DNA from: DATMRF01 sp035566435
GTDB lineage: Bacteria; Verrucomicrobiota; Verrucomicrobiia; Limisphaerales; UBA8199
Assembly: GCA_035566435.1 (NCBI GenBank)
Contig: DATMRF010000137.1
Coordinates: 1-64,000, forward strand
DNA length: 64,000 nucleotides
Reading direction: 5' to 3'
In this document: positions 26,620 through 35,459 of the stretch, one piece after another
Layout: the number at the start of each line of letters is the position of its first letter
How positions within the stretch are numbered: position 1 is the stretch's first letter
The notes under the pieces: model-generated
Databases searched by the model: none
Told to the model about the DNA's origin: nothing
The model's input: the letters and a program-made list of their open reading frames with translations, nothing else
Position numbers and translations under genes: made by a program

Positions 26620-27852
26620 CTACTCCCCGCTCCTCAGGGCGTCCACCGGATTCATCCGGGCCGCGCGCCACGCCGGGAAAAAGCCCGAAAGCACGCCGGT
26701 AAACAGGGAGACCAGCACGGCGATGCTGACGATGAAGATCGACATCGTGGCGGGGAAGAACCGCTGGATTAGGAGGGTAAGCGGCCACGCAATAGCCAGC
26801 CCGATGCACCCGCCGATCAGGCAGATGCTGGCCGCCTCAATCAAAAATTGCAGCAGGATGGTCCGCCGCTTTGCCCCGATGGCCTTGCGGATGCCTATCT
26901 CGCGTGTACGCTCCGCCACGGAGACGAACATGATATTCATGATTCCAATCCCACCGACAAAGAGCGACAAACCGGTGATAAAGACCCCGACTGCCGCAAT
27001 GGTCCCGCCGAGCTTGTGGAACATTTTTACAAACATGTCCTGCTGGTTGATGCCGAAATCGTCCGGTTCGCTGGGCGCCACGCGGCGGACGCGGCGCATC
27101 GCGGCGCGCAGCTCTTCGCGGGCTTCATCGAGCTGCTCCAGCGCCTTGACCTTCACCTGAATCTGGTAGTCAGGATCGCGCCAAAACGCGGCGGTGAACT
27201 GCGCCAGCGGTATGATGACCTGGTTGTCCAGACTGAATAGTCCCAGGAAGGTTCCCTGTTTTTCGAGGACACCGATCACCTCGAACGTGCTGTCCCCAAC
27301 CAGGACCCGGGCCCCAAGGGGCGATGCACGCTGGAACAGGTTCGTCGCCACCTCACAGCCGAGCACGCACACCGGCCGCCCGCCCGCGGACTCTCCCGCG
27401 GAAATAAAGCGGCCCAGGGAAATGCCTACGCTGCTGGTGTAAAGGTAATCGTCGGTTGTCCCAATGATATGAACGCTGGTCGAGCTGCGTTTTCCGTAGC
27501 GGACGGGCCCGTCCGTATCGGCTGCGGGCGCGACCGCGCGGGCCATTGTAAGCTGCTCGCGTAACGCGTTCGCTTGCGCCAGTGTGATCTTCCGGCGCTT
27601 TTGCATCTTCATCCAGGACTCTTGCGAATCGTTGAACCAGTCGAACCGCTGCACGTAGAAAACGTCGGCGCCGATGATGGAAATGTTCTTCAGGAAGGCG
27701 CGGTCCAACCCCGTGATAGCGGTCCCCATCAAGGTGACCGTGACGACGCCGATGACAATGCCCAGGGTCGTCAGGATCGAGCGCATCTTATTGGCGCGGA
27801 TGGCTCCCCACGAGATGCTCAGCCCCTCTTTTAATTCAGTGAAGACGTTCAC
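26620..27852 (-). CDS. MacB-like ABC transporter permease (FtsX domain), first of two
   Basis: 410 residues. It has the same layout as its downstream partner: one N-terminal helix (SILTTLGIVIGVVTVTLMG), a large periplasmic domain (about 50-280), and three C-terminal helices containing RTREIGIRKAIGAKRRTI. The two permeases are diverged paralogues and probably form a heterodimer, unlike E. coli MacB, where one polypeptide carries ATPase and membrane domain and homodimerises. It starts 6 bases after the ATPase gene. Confidence 0.88.
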   Translation of the reverse strand: MNVFTELKEGLSISWGAIRANKMRSILTTLGIVIGVVTVTLMGTAITGLDRAFLKNISIIGADVFYVQRFDWFNDSQESWMKMQKRRKITLAQANALREQLTMARAVAPAADTDGPVRYGKRSSTSVHIIGTTDDYLYTSSVGISLGRFISAGESAGGRPVCVLGCEVATNLFQRASPLGARVLVGDSTFEVIGVLEKQGTFLGLFSLDNQVIIPLAQFTAAFWRDPDYQIQVKVKALEQLDEAREELRAAMRRVRRVAPSEPDDFGINQQDMFVKMFHKLGGTIAAVGVFITGLSLFVGGIGIMNIMFVSVAERTREIGIRKAIGAKRRTILLQFLIEAASICLIGGCIGLAIAWPLTLLIQRFFPATMSIFIVSIAVLVSLFTGVLSGFFPAWRAARMNPVDALRSGE

Positions 27853-27858
27853 GAGCCG

Positions 27859-28590
27859 TCATACGCCTCCCGCACTGGCCAGTGCCTCTTCAACCTTCGC
27901 TCCGCGCCCTTCGCCTTTCTCGTCGCCGGCGATTAGCCCGTCGCGGATGCGCAGGATGCGGCGGGCATGGCGGGCGACATCTTCTTCGTGAGTCACAATG
28001 ACCAGCGTATTGCCTTTGCGCGAGAGCTCTTCAAACAGGCCGAGGATCTCCATGCCGGTCTTGGTATCCAGGTTGCCGGTCGGTTCATCGGCCAGCAGCA
28101 AGGAGGGTTTGTTGACCAGCGCGCGCGCGACGGCGACCCGTTGGCGCTGTCCGCCGGAAAGCTCATTCGGTTTGTGGTGAATCCGGTCGGCCAACCCGAC
28201 ACTTTGCAACGCCTCCAACGCGACCCGGCGGCGCTCGTCGGACGGCATGCCTGAGTAGATCAGCGGCAATTCGACGTTGCGCAACGCGTCCGATCGCGGC
28301 AGCAGGTTGAAAGTCTGGAAAATAAACCCGATTTCCTTGTTCCGGATTTCCGCCAGTTGATTGTCGTCCATCTGGCTGACCTGGACCCCGTTGATCTCGT
28401 ATTCGCCGGACGTGGGCGTGTCGAGGCAGCCGATTAAATTCATCAGCGTGGACTTGCCGGACCCCGATGGCCCCATGATCGCGACATATTCCCCGCGCTG
28501 AATCTCAACCGAAACCTCGCGCAGTGCGTGAATCGTTTCCGACCCCATCTGGTACCGGCGCGAGATCTTTTGGAGGCGGATGAGAGACAT
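27859..28590 (-). CDS. ABC transporter ATPase (LolD/MacB type)
   Basis: 243 residues with all ABC motifs: Walker A GPSGSGKSTL, Q-loop FQTFNLLP, signature LSGGQRQRVAVARAL, Walker B LLLADEPTGNLD and switch histidine VTHEED. The sequence is of the MacB/LolD class that drives FtsX-type permeases without moving substrate through the membrane. The neighbours (adaptor upstream, two permeases downstream) define the complex. The last 20 residues are alanine/glycine-rich and not conserved. Confidence 0.92.
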   Translation of the reverse strand: MSLIRLQKISRRYQMGSETIHALREVSVEIQRGEYVAIMGPSGSGKSTLMNLIGCLDTPTSGEYEINGVQVSQMDDNQLAEIRNKEIGFIFQTFNLLPRSDALRNVELPLIYSGMPSDERRRVALEALQSVGLADRIHHKPNELSGGQRQRVAVARALVNKPSLLLADEPTGNLDTKTGMEILGLFEELSRKGNTLVIVTHEEDVARHARRILRIRDGLIAGDEKGEGRGAKVEEALASAGGV

Positions 28591-28617
28591 GGAGGGCGGT
28601 CAGTGTAGCTCGCGGGT

Positions 28618-30039
28618 CTATTTGTTGGCTTTCGCCTCTTCCTCTTCCTTCTGCTTTTCCTTTTCGCCCGGTGGCGGCCCTTTCCTAATCTTTTTGCCAT
28701 CCTCCAGGTCGCGGCTGATGGCCCGGTACCCGCCGGATACGACCTCCTGACCTTCGCCCACGCCATCAGTAATCTCCCAATAGTCGTCGTTGCTGATGCC
28801 GATCTTCACCGGGGCCATTTTAGCATGGTCGCCGTCCATCACGAACACCACCTCGATGGGCTTGGGACCTTCCTTCGATTTCCGGTCCGATGCTGCGCCG
28901 TTGGTGCCGTCTGTCCCGGGTGAATTGGTGGCAGCAGCTAGCGTGTTGGTGCCCGGCGTGGGCGATTTGGTTTTCGAGGCGGTGGCATTGGTGCCCGGCG
29001 GGTCCAAAGCCGCGCTCTTGGGGTCGCCTTTCTTGTCTTTTTCTTTCGGCAGCCGGGTGGTGACACTCGCGATGGGCACCGTCAGCACGTTCGTGCGGTA
29101 GCGCGTTTCGATCTCAGCGGTGACAGACATCCCGGGCCGAAACTCTTCCTTCTCCTGGATGCGGATGCGCACCTGAAATTTGGTGGCTTCCTGGCTGGTG
29201 GTAGACTGGGTCTGCAGGCCCGAATCGTTTGACGAATTGGCAATTTCGGTGACCACGCCGTTAAATTTGCGGTCTTTGAACGCGTCCACTTCGAGACGTG
29301 TTTTTTGGCCGGCTTTGATCAGCACCACGTCGTTCTCGCCGATGTCCACACGCGCCTCCATTTCATTGAGATCGGCGATGGTCATGATCTCGGTGCCGAC
29401 GTTCTGCACGGTGCCAAGAACACGCTCGCCGAGGCGTGAATTCAACTTGCTGATGGTCCCCGTCAGGGGCGCGGCAATCGTGGTCTTGTCCAATGAATCC
29501 TGGATGCTGGCGACCGTCGCCTTCGAGCTTTCCATTTGATGCAAGGCACTTTCCACCTGGGCCGCGGCTACGTCGTAAGCGGCCTTGAACCCGACAAAGT
29601 CCGCCTCCGAAATCAGCTTATGTTCGAAGAGGTCTTTGTTGCGCTTAAAATCGGCCTGTGCTTTTTCCAGGTTCGCTTGGGCCTGTGCTTGGCCGGCCAC
29701 CGCCGCTTCGTAGCCGGCCTCAGATTGATGGAGCTGGGCGATGTAAAAGTCCGGTTTGATCTTCACAATCAAATCCCCCTTTTTGACCGCCTGGCCTTCT
29801 TTGACCGGCAGGTCGATGATCTCGCCGCTGACCTCCGGGCTGATTTTGACCTGGAGCACCGGTTGGATCTTCCCGTTGGCGACCACCTTTTCGATGAGGT
29901 CGCGCCGGGTGACTTTTTCGGTCTGGATGGTGATGACGGGTTCCCGTTTGCGAACGATTGCCCCTACGGTCAGACCCACGAGGACAACGCCCGCCACGGA
30001 AAATATGATGATTTTCCTGCGCTTTTTAGAATTTGCCAT
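28618..30039 (-). CDS. Periplasmic adaptor (MacA/HlyD family) of the exporter
   Basis: 473 residues. It begins with a single membrane anchor (IIIFSVAGVVLVGLTVGA). Lipoyl/barrel-sandwich halves flank a coiled coil (VSGEIIDLPVKEGQAVKKGD and the alanine-rich hairpin about 95-180), followed by a beta-barrel and a membrane-proximal domain with ITDGVGEGQEVV. An unusual threonine/proline/alanine-rich insert (about 345-395) interrupts the C-terminal part, and the tail is lysine/glutamate-rich. It would connect the permeases to an outer-membrane channel; no TolC-type gene is in this cluster. Confidence 0.87.
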   Translation of the reverse strand: MANSKKRRKIIIFSVAGVVLVGLTVGAIVRKREPVITIQTEKVTRRDLIEKVVANGKIQPVLQVKISPEVSGEIIDLPVKEGQAVKKGDLIVKIKPDFYIAQLHQSEAGYEAAVAGQAQAQANLEKAQADFKRNKDLFEHKLISEADFVGFKAAYDVAAAQVESALHQMESSKATVASIQDSLDKTTIAAPLTGTISKLNSRLGERVLGTVQNVGTEIMTIADLNEMEARVDIGENDVVLIKAGQKTRLEVDAFKDRKFNGVVTEIANSSNDSGLQTQSTTSQEATKFQVRIRIQEKEEFRPGMSVTAEIETRYRTNVLTVPIASVTTRLPKEKDKKGDPKSAALDPPGTNATASKTKSPTPGTNTLAAATNSPGTDGTNGAASDRKSKEGPKPIEVVFVMDGDHAKMAPVKIGISNDDYWEITDGVGEGQEVVSGGYRAISRDLEDGKKIRKGPPPGEKEKQKEEEEAKANK

Positions 30040-30116
30040 GGCCGCTATGTATTAAGACACGCCTGCGGGGAATTTGTTTCACCGGGCTGAGCCCTTGATC
30101 CTTGCCTCGCGGGTTC

Positions 30117-30902
30117 CTACAACGCCATTTGCCCCAAACCGACGAGGATCAAAAAGCTTTCCTGCAACACCCAGTAGGTAAAGACCACCCAGGCCGCCCG
30201 CAAAAAGGGCGCCCCGGCGAGCTTGGACAGCCCGATCGCCAGGACCGCCACCTGCCAGATGGAGAAGACATTGACCGCCCCAAGCATCAAATGGCTCTTG
30301 CGCGAGACGTCAAAGTCGTTAATGACCAGCGCCAGGCTGGGCGTGGCAAACATCCGCGAAAAGTTCACCTGGAGCAGCACGGTCACCAGCGTTCCGAGCG
30401 CGCTAATCATGAGTGCCAGCCCAACCACCTCGAGGGTTTTAACATAGCCGACTTCCTTCTTGAGCAGCCAGCGGCCCAGCAGCCAAAGCACCAATGCCCA
30501 CCAAAGCATCCGGAGCACGCTGATAATCACCGCGCCGGCCGCTCCCATCACCTTCCACATCGTAGGACCCATGAACTTATCGATCACCTCCATGGCCTGG
30601 TCGGCCTGCGCCTGGGTCATTTTGCCGGCTTTCACCTTTTGGTCCAGCGCCTTGGTTTGAGCCTCACGCATCTGCTGCTGGATGGCGGGCTGCGAAACGA
30701 TGATGATCGCCGCCACCGCCCCGATCAACGACAGGAGAATGATCGGCATGAGCCAGTTCGCTGCTGTGGGGCGCGCCGCCTTTACCTCGGCGAACACGTC
30801 GCCGGGAACGGCGAACACATTCATCAGGCGCGCGACCAACGACGTGGTCGGCGGTGGTGCAACGGGCGGTTCCGATTGGGAGAGTGGCGGAGGCGCTTCC
30901 AT
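30117..30902 (-). CDS. Yip1-family membrane protein
   Basis: 261 residues: a proline-rich cytoplasmic start, then VFAVPGDVFAEVKAARP (the typical beginning of bacterial YIP1 domains) and about five transmembrane helices (for example LMPIILLSLIGAVAAIIIV, WALVLWLLGRWLL). It lies upstream of and co-directional with the exporter genes, with an 80-base gap, so it may be the first gene of the operon. The function of bacterial Yip1 proteins is unknown; a membrane-accessory role is a guess. Confidence 0.75.
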   Translation of the reverse strand: MEAPPPLSQSEPPVAPPPTTSLVARLMNVFAVPGDVFAEVKAARPTAANWLMPIILLSLIGAVAAIIIVSQPAIQQQMREAQTKALDQKVKAGKMTQAQADQAMEVIDKFMGPTMWKVMGAAGAVIISVLRMLWWALVLWLLGRWLLKKEVGYVKTLEVVGLALMISALGTLVTVLLQVNFSRMFATPSLALVINDFDVSRKSHLMLGAVNVFSIWQVAVLAIGLSKLAGAPFLRAAWVVFTYWVLQESFLILVGLGQMAL

Positions 30903-31286
30903 GGGTTTGAAGGGTTAATCGGTTATAATCGCGGTGGCCGGAATCGAGGATGGCGGAAGCGGTCCTCATTGTCCAGCGCGCACGTTGTCCTGATCTAAGC
31001 CGTACTATTCAGTCGAAATCTCTTACGCAAAGGCACAAAAAGGCAAAGACGCAACGGGTGTGGCGAGACCGAGGCCAAACAACAGGCCCACCGAGGTCAC
31101 TGGAAGGTGAGCCTCTTGTCCGAGGCTACACCCAGTTTCCGCCTTCGCGCCTCTGCCTTTTTGCAGCACAGATGTCGCAAATCGATCATTTTTGAGAAGA
31201 TTTCCTGTGCGAACGCAAAATGCTCTTCGACACGCATTTCGAATCCTTTTGGTTGCGGCTTTGTCGTGCTGGGTTCCTTGCGGTTA

Positions 31287-31748
31287 ACACCCCCCACTTT
31301 GTAGCTTTAACGGGTTTGAACCGGCCTGATCCACCCGGAGCCGGGGTCCGCATGAGAGCGGCTATTGCAGGCAATCCATGCGCCCGCGTGACGTCCAATC
31401 GCTGACGTAGTGGCCGCCAGCCGAGCGAAAGGGAACGAGGCTATCGGGTTGATAATCATGTCGGTTTGGTTATTTGGTTTTCGCGTTTCGCTTTCACTAT
31501 ATATAGAGAGAACAAAACTCGAGACATGAAAAACCGAACCAGTATGAAAACTTGCCCTATCCCCGCTCGCCCTCCGTCCTCCCTGTTCCCTTCTGTGCGC
31601 TGTTCCGTCACGCTCGCCTCAGCCGTCGGAAACCAGGCGGACGCCTTGGCCACCTGCCAAAGCTCGGACTTCGCGGAACCGCGCCTGGAACTGGATAGCG
31701 CCAGTTCGCACCGGTTCGCACCGGATAGAGCTACAAAGTGTGGGGGCT
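31287..31748. repeat. Inverted repeat pair flanking about 0.4 kb without genes
   Basis: The 1.1 kb gap 30903-32013 has no credible complete gene. Its left arm (about 31287-31320, containing CCCACTTTGTAGCT) is matched in inverted orientation by the right arm (about 31716-31748, containing AGCTACAAAGTG). The arms are about 30 bases long and imperfect. Between them lies a TATATATAGAGAGA tract (about 31498) and low-complexity sequence. A direct repeat GTTCGCACCG occurs twice at 31703-31722. It could be a small non-autonomous mobile element or its footprint; no target duplication was identified. Confidence 0.45.
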
Positions 31749-31903
31749 CAAGTCCTGGCGAACCGGGCCGTGAAGCGGAGCACCTTGACTTTTCGGCGGC
31801 ATCGTGGTTCTCCTTCCAATGGTCATGCGCGATGTCAAGAGGCGTTCTTGCGGTTCGCGGAGAACAACGGGATGCAGACGCAAGAGGCGCCTCGGGCACG
31901 GTT

Positions 31904-31951
31904 ATGTGGATTTGCCCGAAATGCGGAGAGAAGGTCGAAGAGCGGTTTTGA
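31904..31951 (+). pseudogene. Zinc-ribbon N-terminal fragment
   Basis: A 15-codon frame MWICPKCGEKVEERF then stop. This is the typical beginning of small zinc-ribbon proteins (CPxCG), but the second cysteine pair is missing. It lies 60 bases upstream of the alpha-galactosidase gene. Either a truncated remnant or chance. Confidence 0.3.
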
Positions 31952-32013
31952 CCGAAATTAAACGCGAGTAGCCGACGCCGCTACGCTCGTCGTCTCCATT
32001 AAAAGAAAAAACT

Positions 32014-33939
32014 ATGTTCTACCTTAAACCCGTTGTTGTCCTCGCGGCACTTTTCTTGCTGGCCCTGGCGAGCACCGCCGTCGCCGAAACCTTTGGCCTG
32101 GAAACGCTGAAGATTCAATACATCGAACAGGGCTGGGGCGAGCCGCACGCCAACCGATCGGTGGACGGCCACCCGCTGTTCCTGGACGGCAAGCGTTTCG
32201 AGCACGGCGTCGGTACTCATGCCTGCAGCACCTTCCGGATCGCGCTCGGTGGCAAAGCCGAGCGCTTCACCGCGACCGTTGGGGTCGATGACGAAGTCGG
32301 CCAACGAGGCAGCGTGGTGTTCCAGGTGACCGGCGACGGCAAAAAACTCTGGGAAAGCGGCGTGCTCCGCGGCGGCGACGCCGTCAAAGAAGTGTCCGTC
32401 CCGCTCAATGGCGTGAAGGTGCTGCTGCTAACGGTGGGCGATGCCGGAGACGACACGAACTACGACCACGCGGACTGGGCGGAGGCCAAAATCGTTATGA
32501 CCGAGGGCAAGCCGGAGGCGATCGCTCGGGTCCGCGAGCCCGCGGTCGTGCTGACGCCCAAAGCCTCCCCCAAACCTGGCATTAATGGCGCGAGAGTTGT
32601 CGGCGTTCGGCCAGGCTCGCCCTTCCTGTTCACGGTCCCCGTAACCGGAGAGCGGCCGATCGCCTTCTCCACCAGGAAACTGCCCGCCGGTTTGCAGCTT
32701 GATCCTCAGAACGGCCGCATCACCGGCGTGCTCCCGGAGAAAGGCGCCCATGTCGTCACCGTCCGCGCTGTGAACGCTCGCGGCAGCGTTGAGCGAACAC
32801 TCAAAATCATTTGCGGTGACACCATCGCGCTGACGCCGCCGATGGGGTGGAACAGCTGGAATTGTTTCGGGTGCGACGTCAACGAGGCGAATGTTCGCGC
32901 CGCAGCCGACGCGATGGTCGCCAGTGGCCTCATCAATCACGGATGGACTTACATCAACATCGACGACTGCTGGGAGGCAGGACGCGACCCGGACGGGAAT
33001 GTAACCTCCAACCAGAAGTTTCCCGATATGAAAGCATTGACGGATTACGTTCACAGCAAGGGCTTGAAGATCGGCCTTTACTCGTCACCCGGTCCACAGA
33101 CGTGCGCCGGCCACGAGGGCAGCTACAAGCATGAGGAACAGGACGCCCGCCGGTACGCCGAGTGGGGTTTTGATTATTTGAAATACGACTGGTGCAGTTA
33201 CGGCGGCATCGTGCCCAATCCCGACCACGACGGCTTCATGAAGCCTTACCGGGTGATGCGCGCCGCGCTGGACAAGGCCCCGCGCGACATCGTGTTCAGC
33301 CTCTGCCAGTACGGGATGGGCAACGTGTGGCAGTGGGGCGCGGAGGTCGGCGGCAATTGCTGGCGCACCACTGGCGACATCACCGACACCTGGTCGAGCA
33401 TGTCCCGCCTCGGCTTTGGCCAGGCCGGACATGAAGAATTCGCCGGCCCCGGACACTGGAACGATCCCGACATGCTCGTTGTCGGCTACGTTGGCTGGAG
33501 CGCAAAAGTGCGGCCCACCCGCCTGACGCCGAATGAGCAATATACCCACATCAGCCTCTGGTGCCTGCTGTGCTCGCCGCTGCTCATCGGGTGCGACATG
33601 ACCAAACTGGATGAATTCACGTTGAACCTCCTCACCAATGACGAAGTGCTCGACGTGAGCCAGGACCCGCTGGGACGCCAGGCCGCGCGAATCATCAAGG
33701 ACGGCTCACTGGAAATCTGGGCCAAGGATCTCGCCGACGGCTCGAAAGCAGTGGGCCTCTTTAACCTGGGCGAGGACGAATCTCCTATCACGTTGAAATG
33801 GGCCGGCCTTGGCCTCTCGGGTAAACAGAGGGTTCGCGACCTTTGGCGGCAACAGGATCTGGGCAAATTTGCCGGTCAATTTCAAACCTCGGTTCCGCGC
33901 CATGGGGTAGTACTGGTGAAGGTCGGTTCTGGAAAATAG
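32014..33939 (+). CDS. Secreted alpha-galactosidase, NPCBM plus GH27
   Basis: 641 residues with a clear signal peptide (VVVLAALFLLALASTAVAE). Residues about 25-165 are an NPCBM carbohydrate-binding domain (FEHGVGTHACSTFRIAL), then a putative Ig-like segment to about 265. The GH27 catalytic barrel starts at LTPPMGWNSWNCFGCDVNE. The nucleophile is D392 (YLKYDWCSYGG). The acid/base is D455 in WRTTGDITDTW, by analogy with human alpha-galactosidase D231. WNDPDML (about 482-488) holds the sugar-binding aspartate. It should release terminal alpha-galactose (or alpha-N-acetylgalactosamine) from plant or mucin glycans in the periplasm or outside. It is transcribed alone. Confidence 0.92.
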   Translation: MFYLKPVVVLAALFLLALASTAVAETFGLETLKIQYIEQGWGEPHANRSVDGHPLFLDGKRFEHGVGTHACSTFRIALGGKAERFTATVGVDDEVGQRGSVVFQVTGDGKKLWESGVLRGGDAVKEVSVPLNGVKVLLLTVGDAGDDTNYDHADWAEAKIVMTEGKPEAIARVREPAVVLTPKASPKPGINGARVVGVRPGSPFLFTVPVTGERPIAFSTRKLPAGLQLDPQNGRITGVLPEKGAHVVTVRAVNARGSVERTLKIICGDTIALTPPMGWNSWNCFGCDVNEANVRAAADAMVASGLINHGWTYINIDDCWEAGRDPDGNVTSNQKFPDMKALTDYVHSKGLKIGLYSSPGPQTCAGHEGSYKHEEQDARRYAEWGFDYLKYDWCSYGGIVPNPDHDGFMKPYRVMRAALDKAPRDIVFSLCQYGMGNVWQWGAEVGGNCWRTTGDITDTWSSMSRLGFGQAGHEEFAGPGHWNDPDMLVVGYVGWSAKVRPTRLTPNEQYTHISLWCLLCSPLLIGCDMTKLDEFTLNLLTNDEVLDVSQDPLGRQAARIIKDGSLEIWAKDLADGSKAVGLFNLGEDESPITLKWAGLGLSGKQRVRDLWRQQDLGKFAGQFQTSVPRHGVVLVKVGSGK

Positions 33940-34444
33940 TCGAACCGTCTTCGCTGCCCGACTGGCCGGAATATTTCATTCCTGCCAGGGCGAGGCGCCG
34001 GCATGTTGCCGGCTTAAACGGTCCGGACAGCGAAAGCCGCCGACATGCCGGCGCTCCGGGCTGTTGGCATTTCGTGCGGGGTATGAAGTATCCGGTCAAG
34101 GCGTCTACGACCTTCGAGAGCAGCAAAGATAATAACCCTGCCTGCATAGGTGTTTTACTGCCCGGCGGTTTGGCGGCCCATGAATCCATCTTGGTTGGAA
34201 AACTGTTCGGAAAGCCGCTAACCCCATTTTGCCGAGGGTTTTCGAAAGATACACGCCCTCGGCAACTCGGGCCGGACCCGCGACCCGCCGTTTCACAGGC
34301 GTTGGCATGATCCTGGCTGGATGGTGATGGTAATGGACTTATTGTCGTCAGGACCTATGCAGATTCAGGCGGAAATCAAGTTCATGGCGGGCATTATGTT
34401 CCTGGAATGGCGGTTTGGAGCCGCTGATTCCAGGGGAGATCCTC
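33940..34444. other. Intergenic region without recognisable gene
   Basis: About 500 bases between the alpha-galactosidase and sulfotransferase genes. A GCCGGCATGTTGCCGGC palindrome (about 33990-34007) follows the first gene closely and could help termination, though no T run follows. No open frame here shows family motifs. Confidence 0.4.
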
Positions 34445-35416
34445 ATGAGTTTGCAGCCTCAAGTTTTACCCTGGGTAGCAACAAGGAAAAAGACCTCGCA
34501 CGTCAAAAAGCCGGATTTCTTTATCGTCGGCGCTCCCAAGTGCGGGACGACGGCGATGACTCGCTACCTGGCGGCGCATCCCGACATTTTCATGGCCAAG
34601 AAGGAGATGCACTTTTTCGGAGCCGACCTCCGGTTCGGGCGCAGCTTCTACCGCCGTGGCCTCCGGGCATATCTTGAGGAATATGCCACGCGCAACGGCG
34701 AACTGCGCGCCGGCGAGGCCTCCGTCTGGTATCTCTTCTCGAAAGCGGCGGCGGCCGAGATCCGGACTTTCAATCCGGATTCGCACATTATCATCATGCT
34801 CCGCCAGCCCGCGGACATGCTGTACTCCCTGTATCACGAGTTCCGGTTTGACGCGAACGAGCATCTGACCAGTTTCGAAACGGCCCTGAATGCCGAGGGG
34901 GACCGACGAGCGGGACGCCGCACCTCGCGCGCGACCTATTTCCCACAAGGCCTTGTTTACCGCGAAACTGCCCGCTACACCGAACAGGTTGAACGTTACT
35001 TCGAATTCTTTGGCCGCCACCGTGTGCACGTCACCCTCTATGACGATTTTGCCGCCAACCCGGCTGCCGCTTGCCACGAGATTTTGCAGTTCCTCGGCTT
35101 GGACCCCAGCCGCCTGCAAACCGAGTTCTCCGTCATCAACGGTGGAGACAGAACGGTGAAGAGCGCCGCATTGCGAGTCGTGCTCACGGATCCGCTCGTG
35201 CGTTCGACGGTCGTGGCCAGCCGGCCCTGGCTGCCGCGGCCGGTGTTCGCCGCGCTTCAAAATGCCGAGACCTGGCTGTGGCGTTCCAATACTCGATTCG
35301 AGAAGCGGCCTCCGCTTGCGGCTGATCTCCGTAACCAGCTCAGGCGCGAGTTCGCGCCCGAGGTTGAGCGGTTGAGCAAGTTGCTTGGCCGCGACCTTAG
35401 CCATTGGACCAAATGA
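34445..35416 (+). CDS. Sulfotransferase
   Basis: 323 residues from the ATG at 34445, preceded by GGGGAG at 7 bases; an in-frame ATG ten codons earlier lacks such a site. The 5'-phosphosulfate loop is FFIVGAPKCGTTAMTRYL, and the 3'-phosphate motif is IIIMLRQPADMLYSLYHEF. This is the PAPS-dependent sulfotransferase fold (Sulfotransfer_1/3). It would sulfate a sugar, lipid or other small acceptor, probably of a surface glycan given the following membrane and sugar genes. The C-terminal part (LRREFAPEVERLSKLLGRDL) is typical of the family. Confidence 0.88.
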   Translation: MSLQPQVLPWVATRKKTSHVKKPDFFIVGAPKCGTTAMTRYLAAHPDIFMAKKEMHFFGADLRFGRSFYRRGLRAYLEEYATRNGELRAGEASVWYLFSKAAAAEIRTFNPDSHIIIMLRQPADMLYSLYHEFRFDANEHLTSFETALNAEGDRRAGRRTSRATYFPQGLVYRETARYTEQVERYFEFFGRHRVHVTLYDDFAANPAAACHEILQFLGLDPSRLQTEFSVINGGDRTVKSAALRVVLTDPLVRSTVVASRPWLPRPVFAALQNAETWLWRSNTRFEKRPPLAADLRNQLRREFAPEVERLSKLLGRDLSHWTK

Positions 35417-35459
35417 CCAAGCCAATACTGTAAGCCGCCTGGCGCCCCGAACTTCGAAT

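Noticed and set aside
31456..31899. Open frames on both strands between the inverted arms
   Set aside because: Low-complexity translations, created in part by the inverted repeat itself; no protein family.
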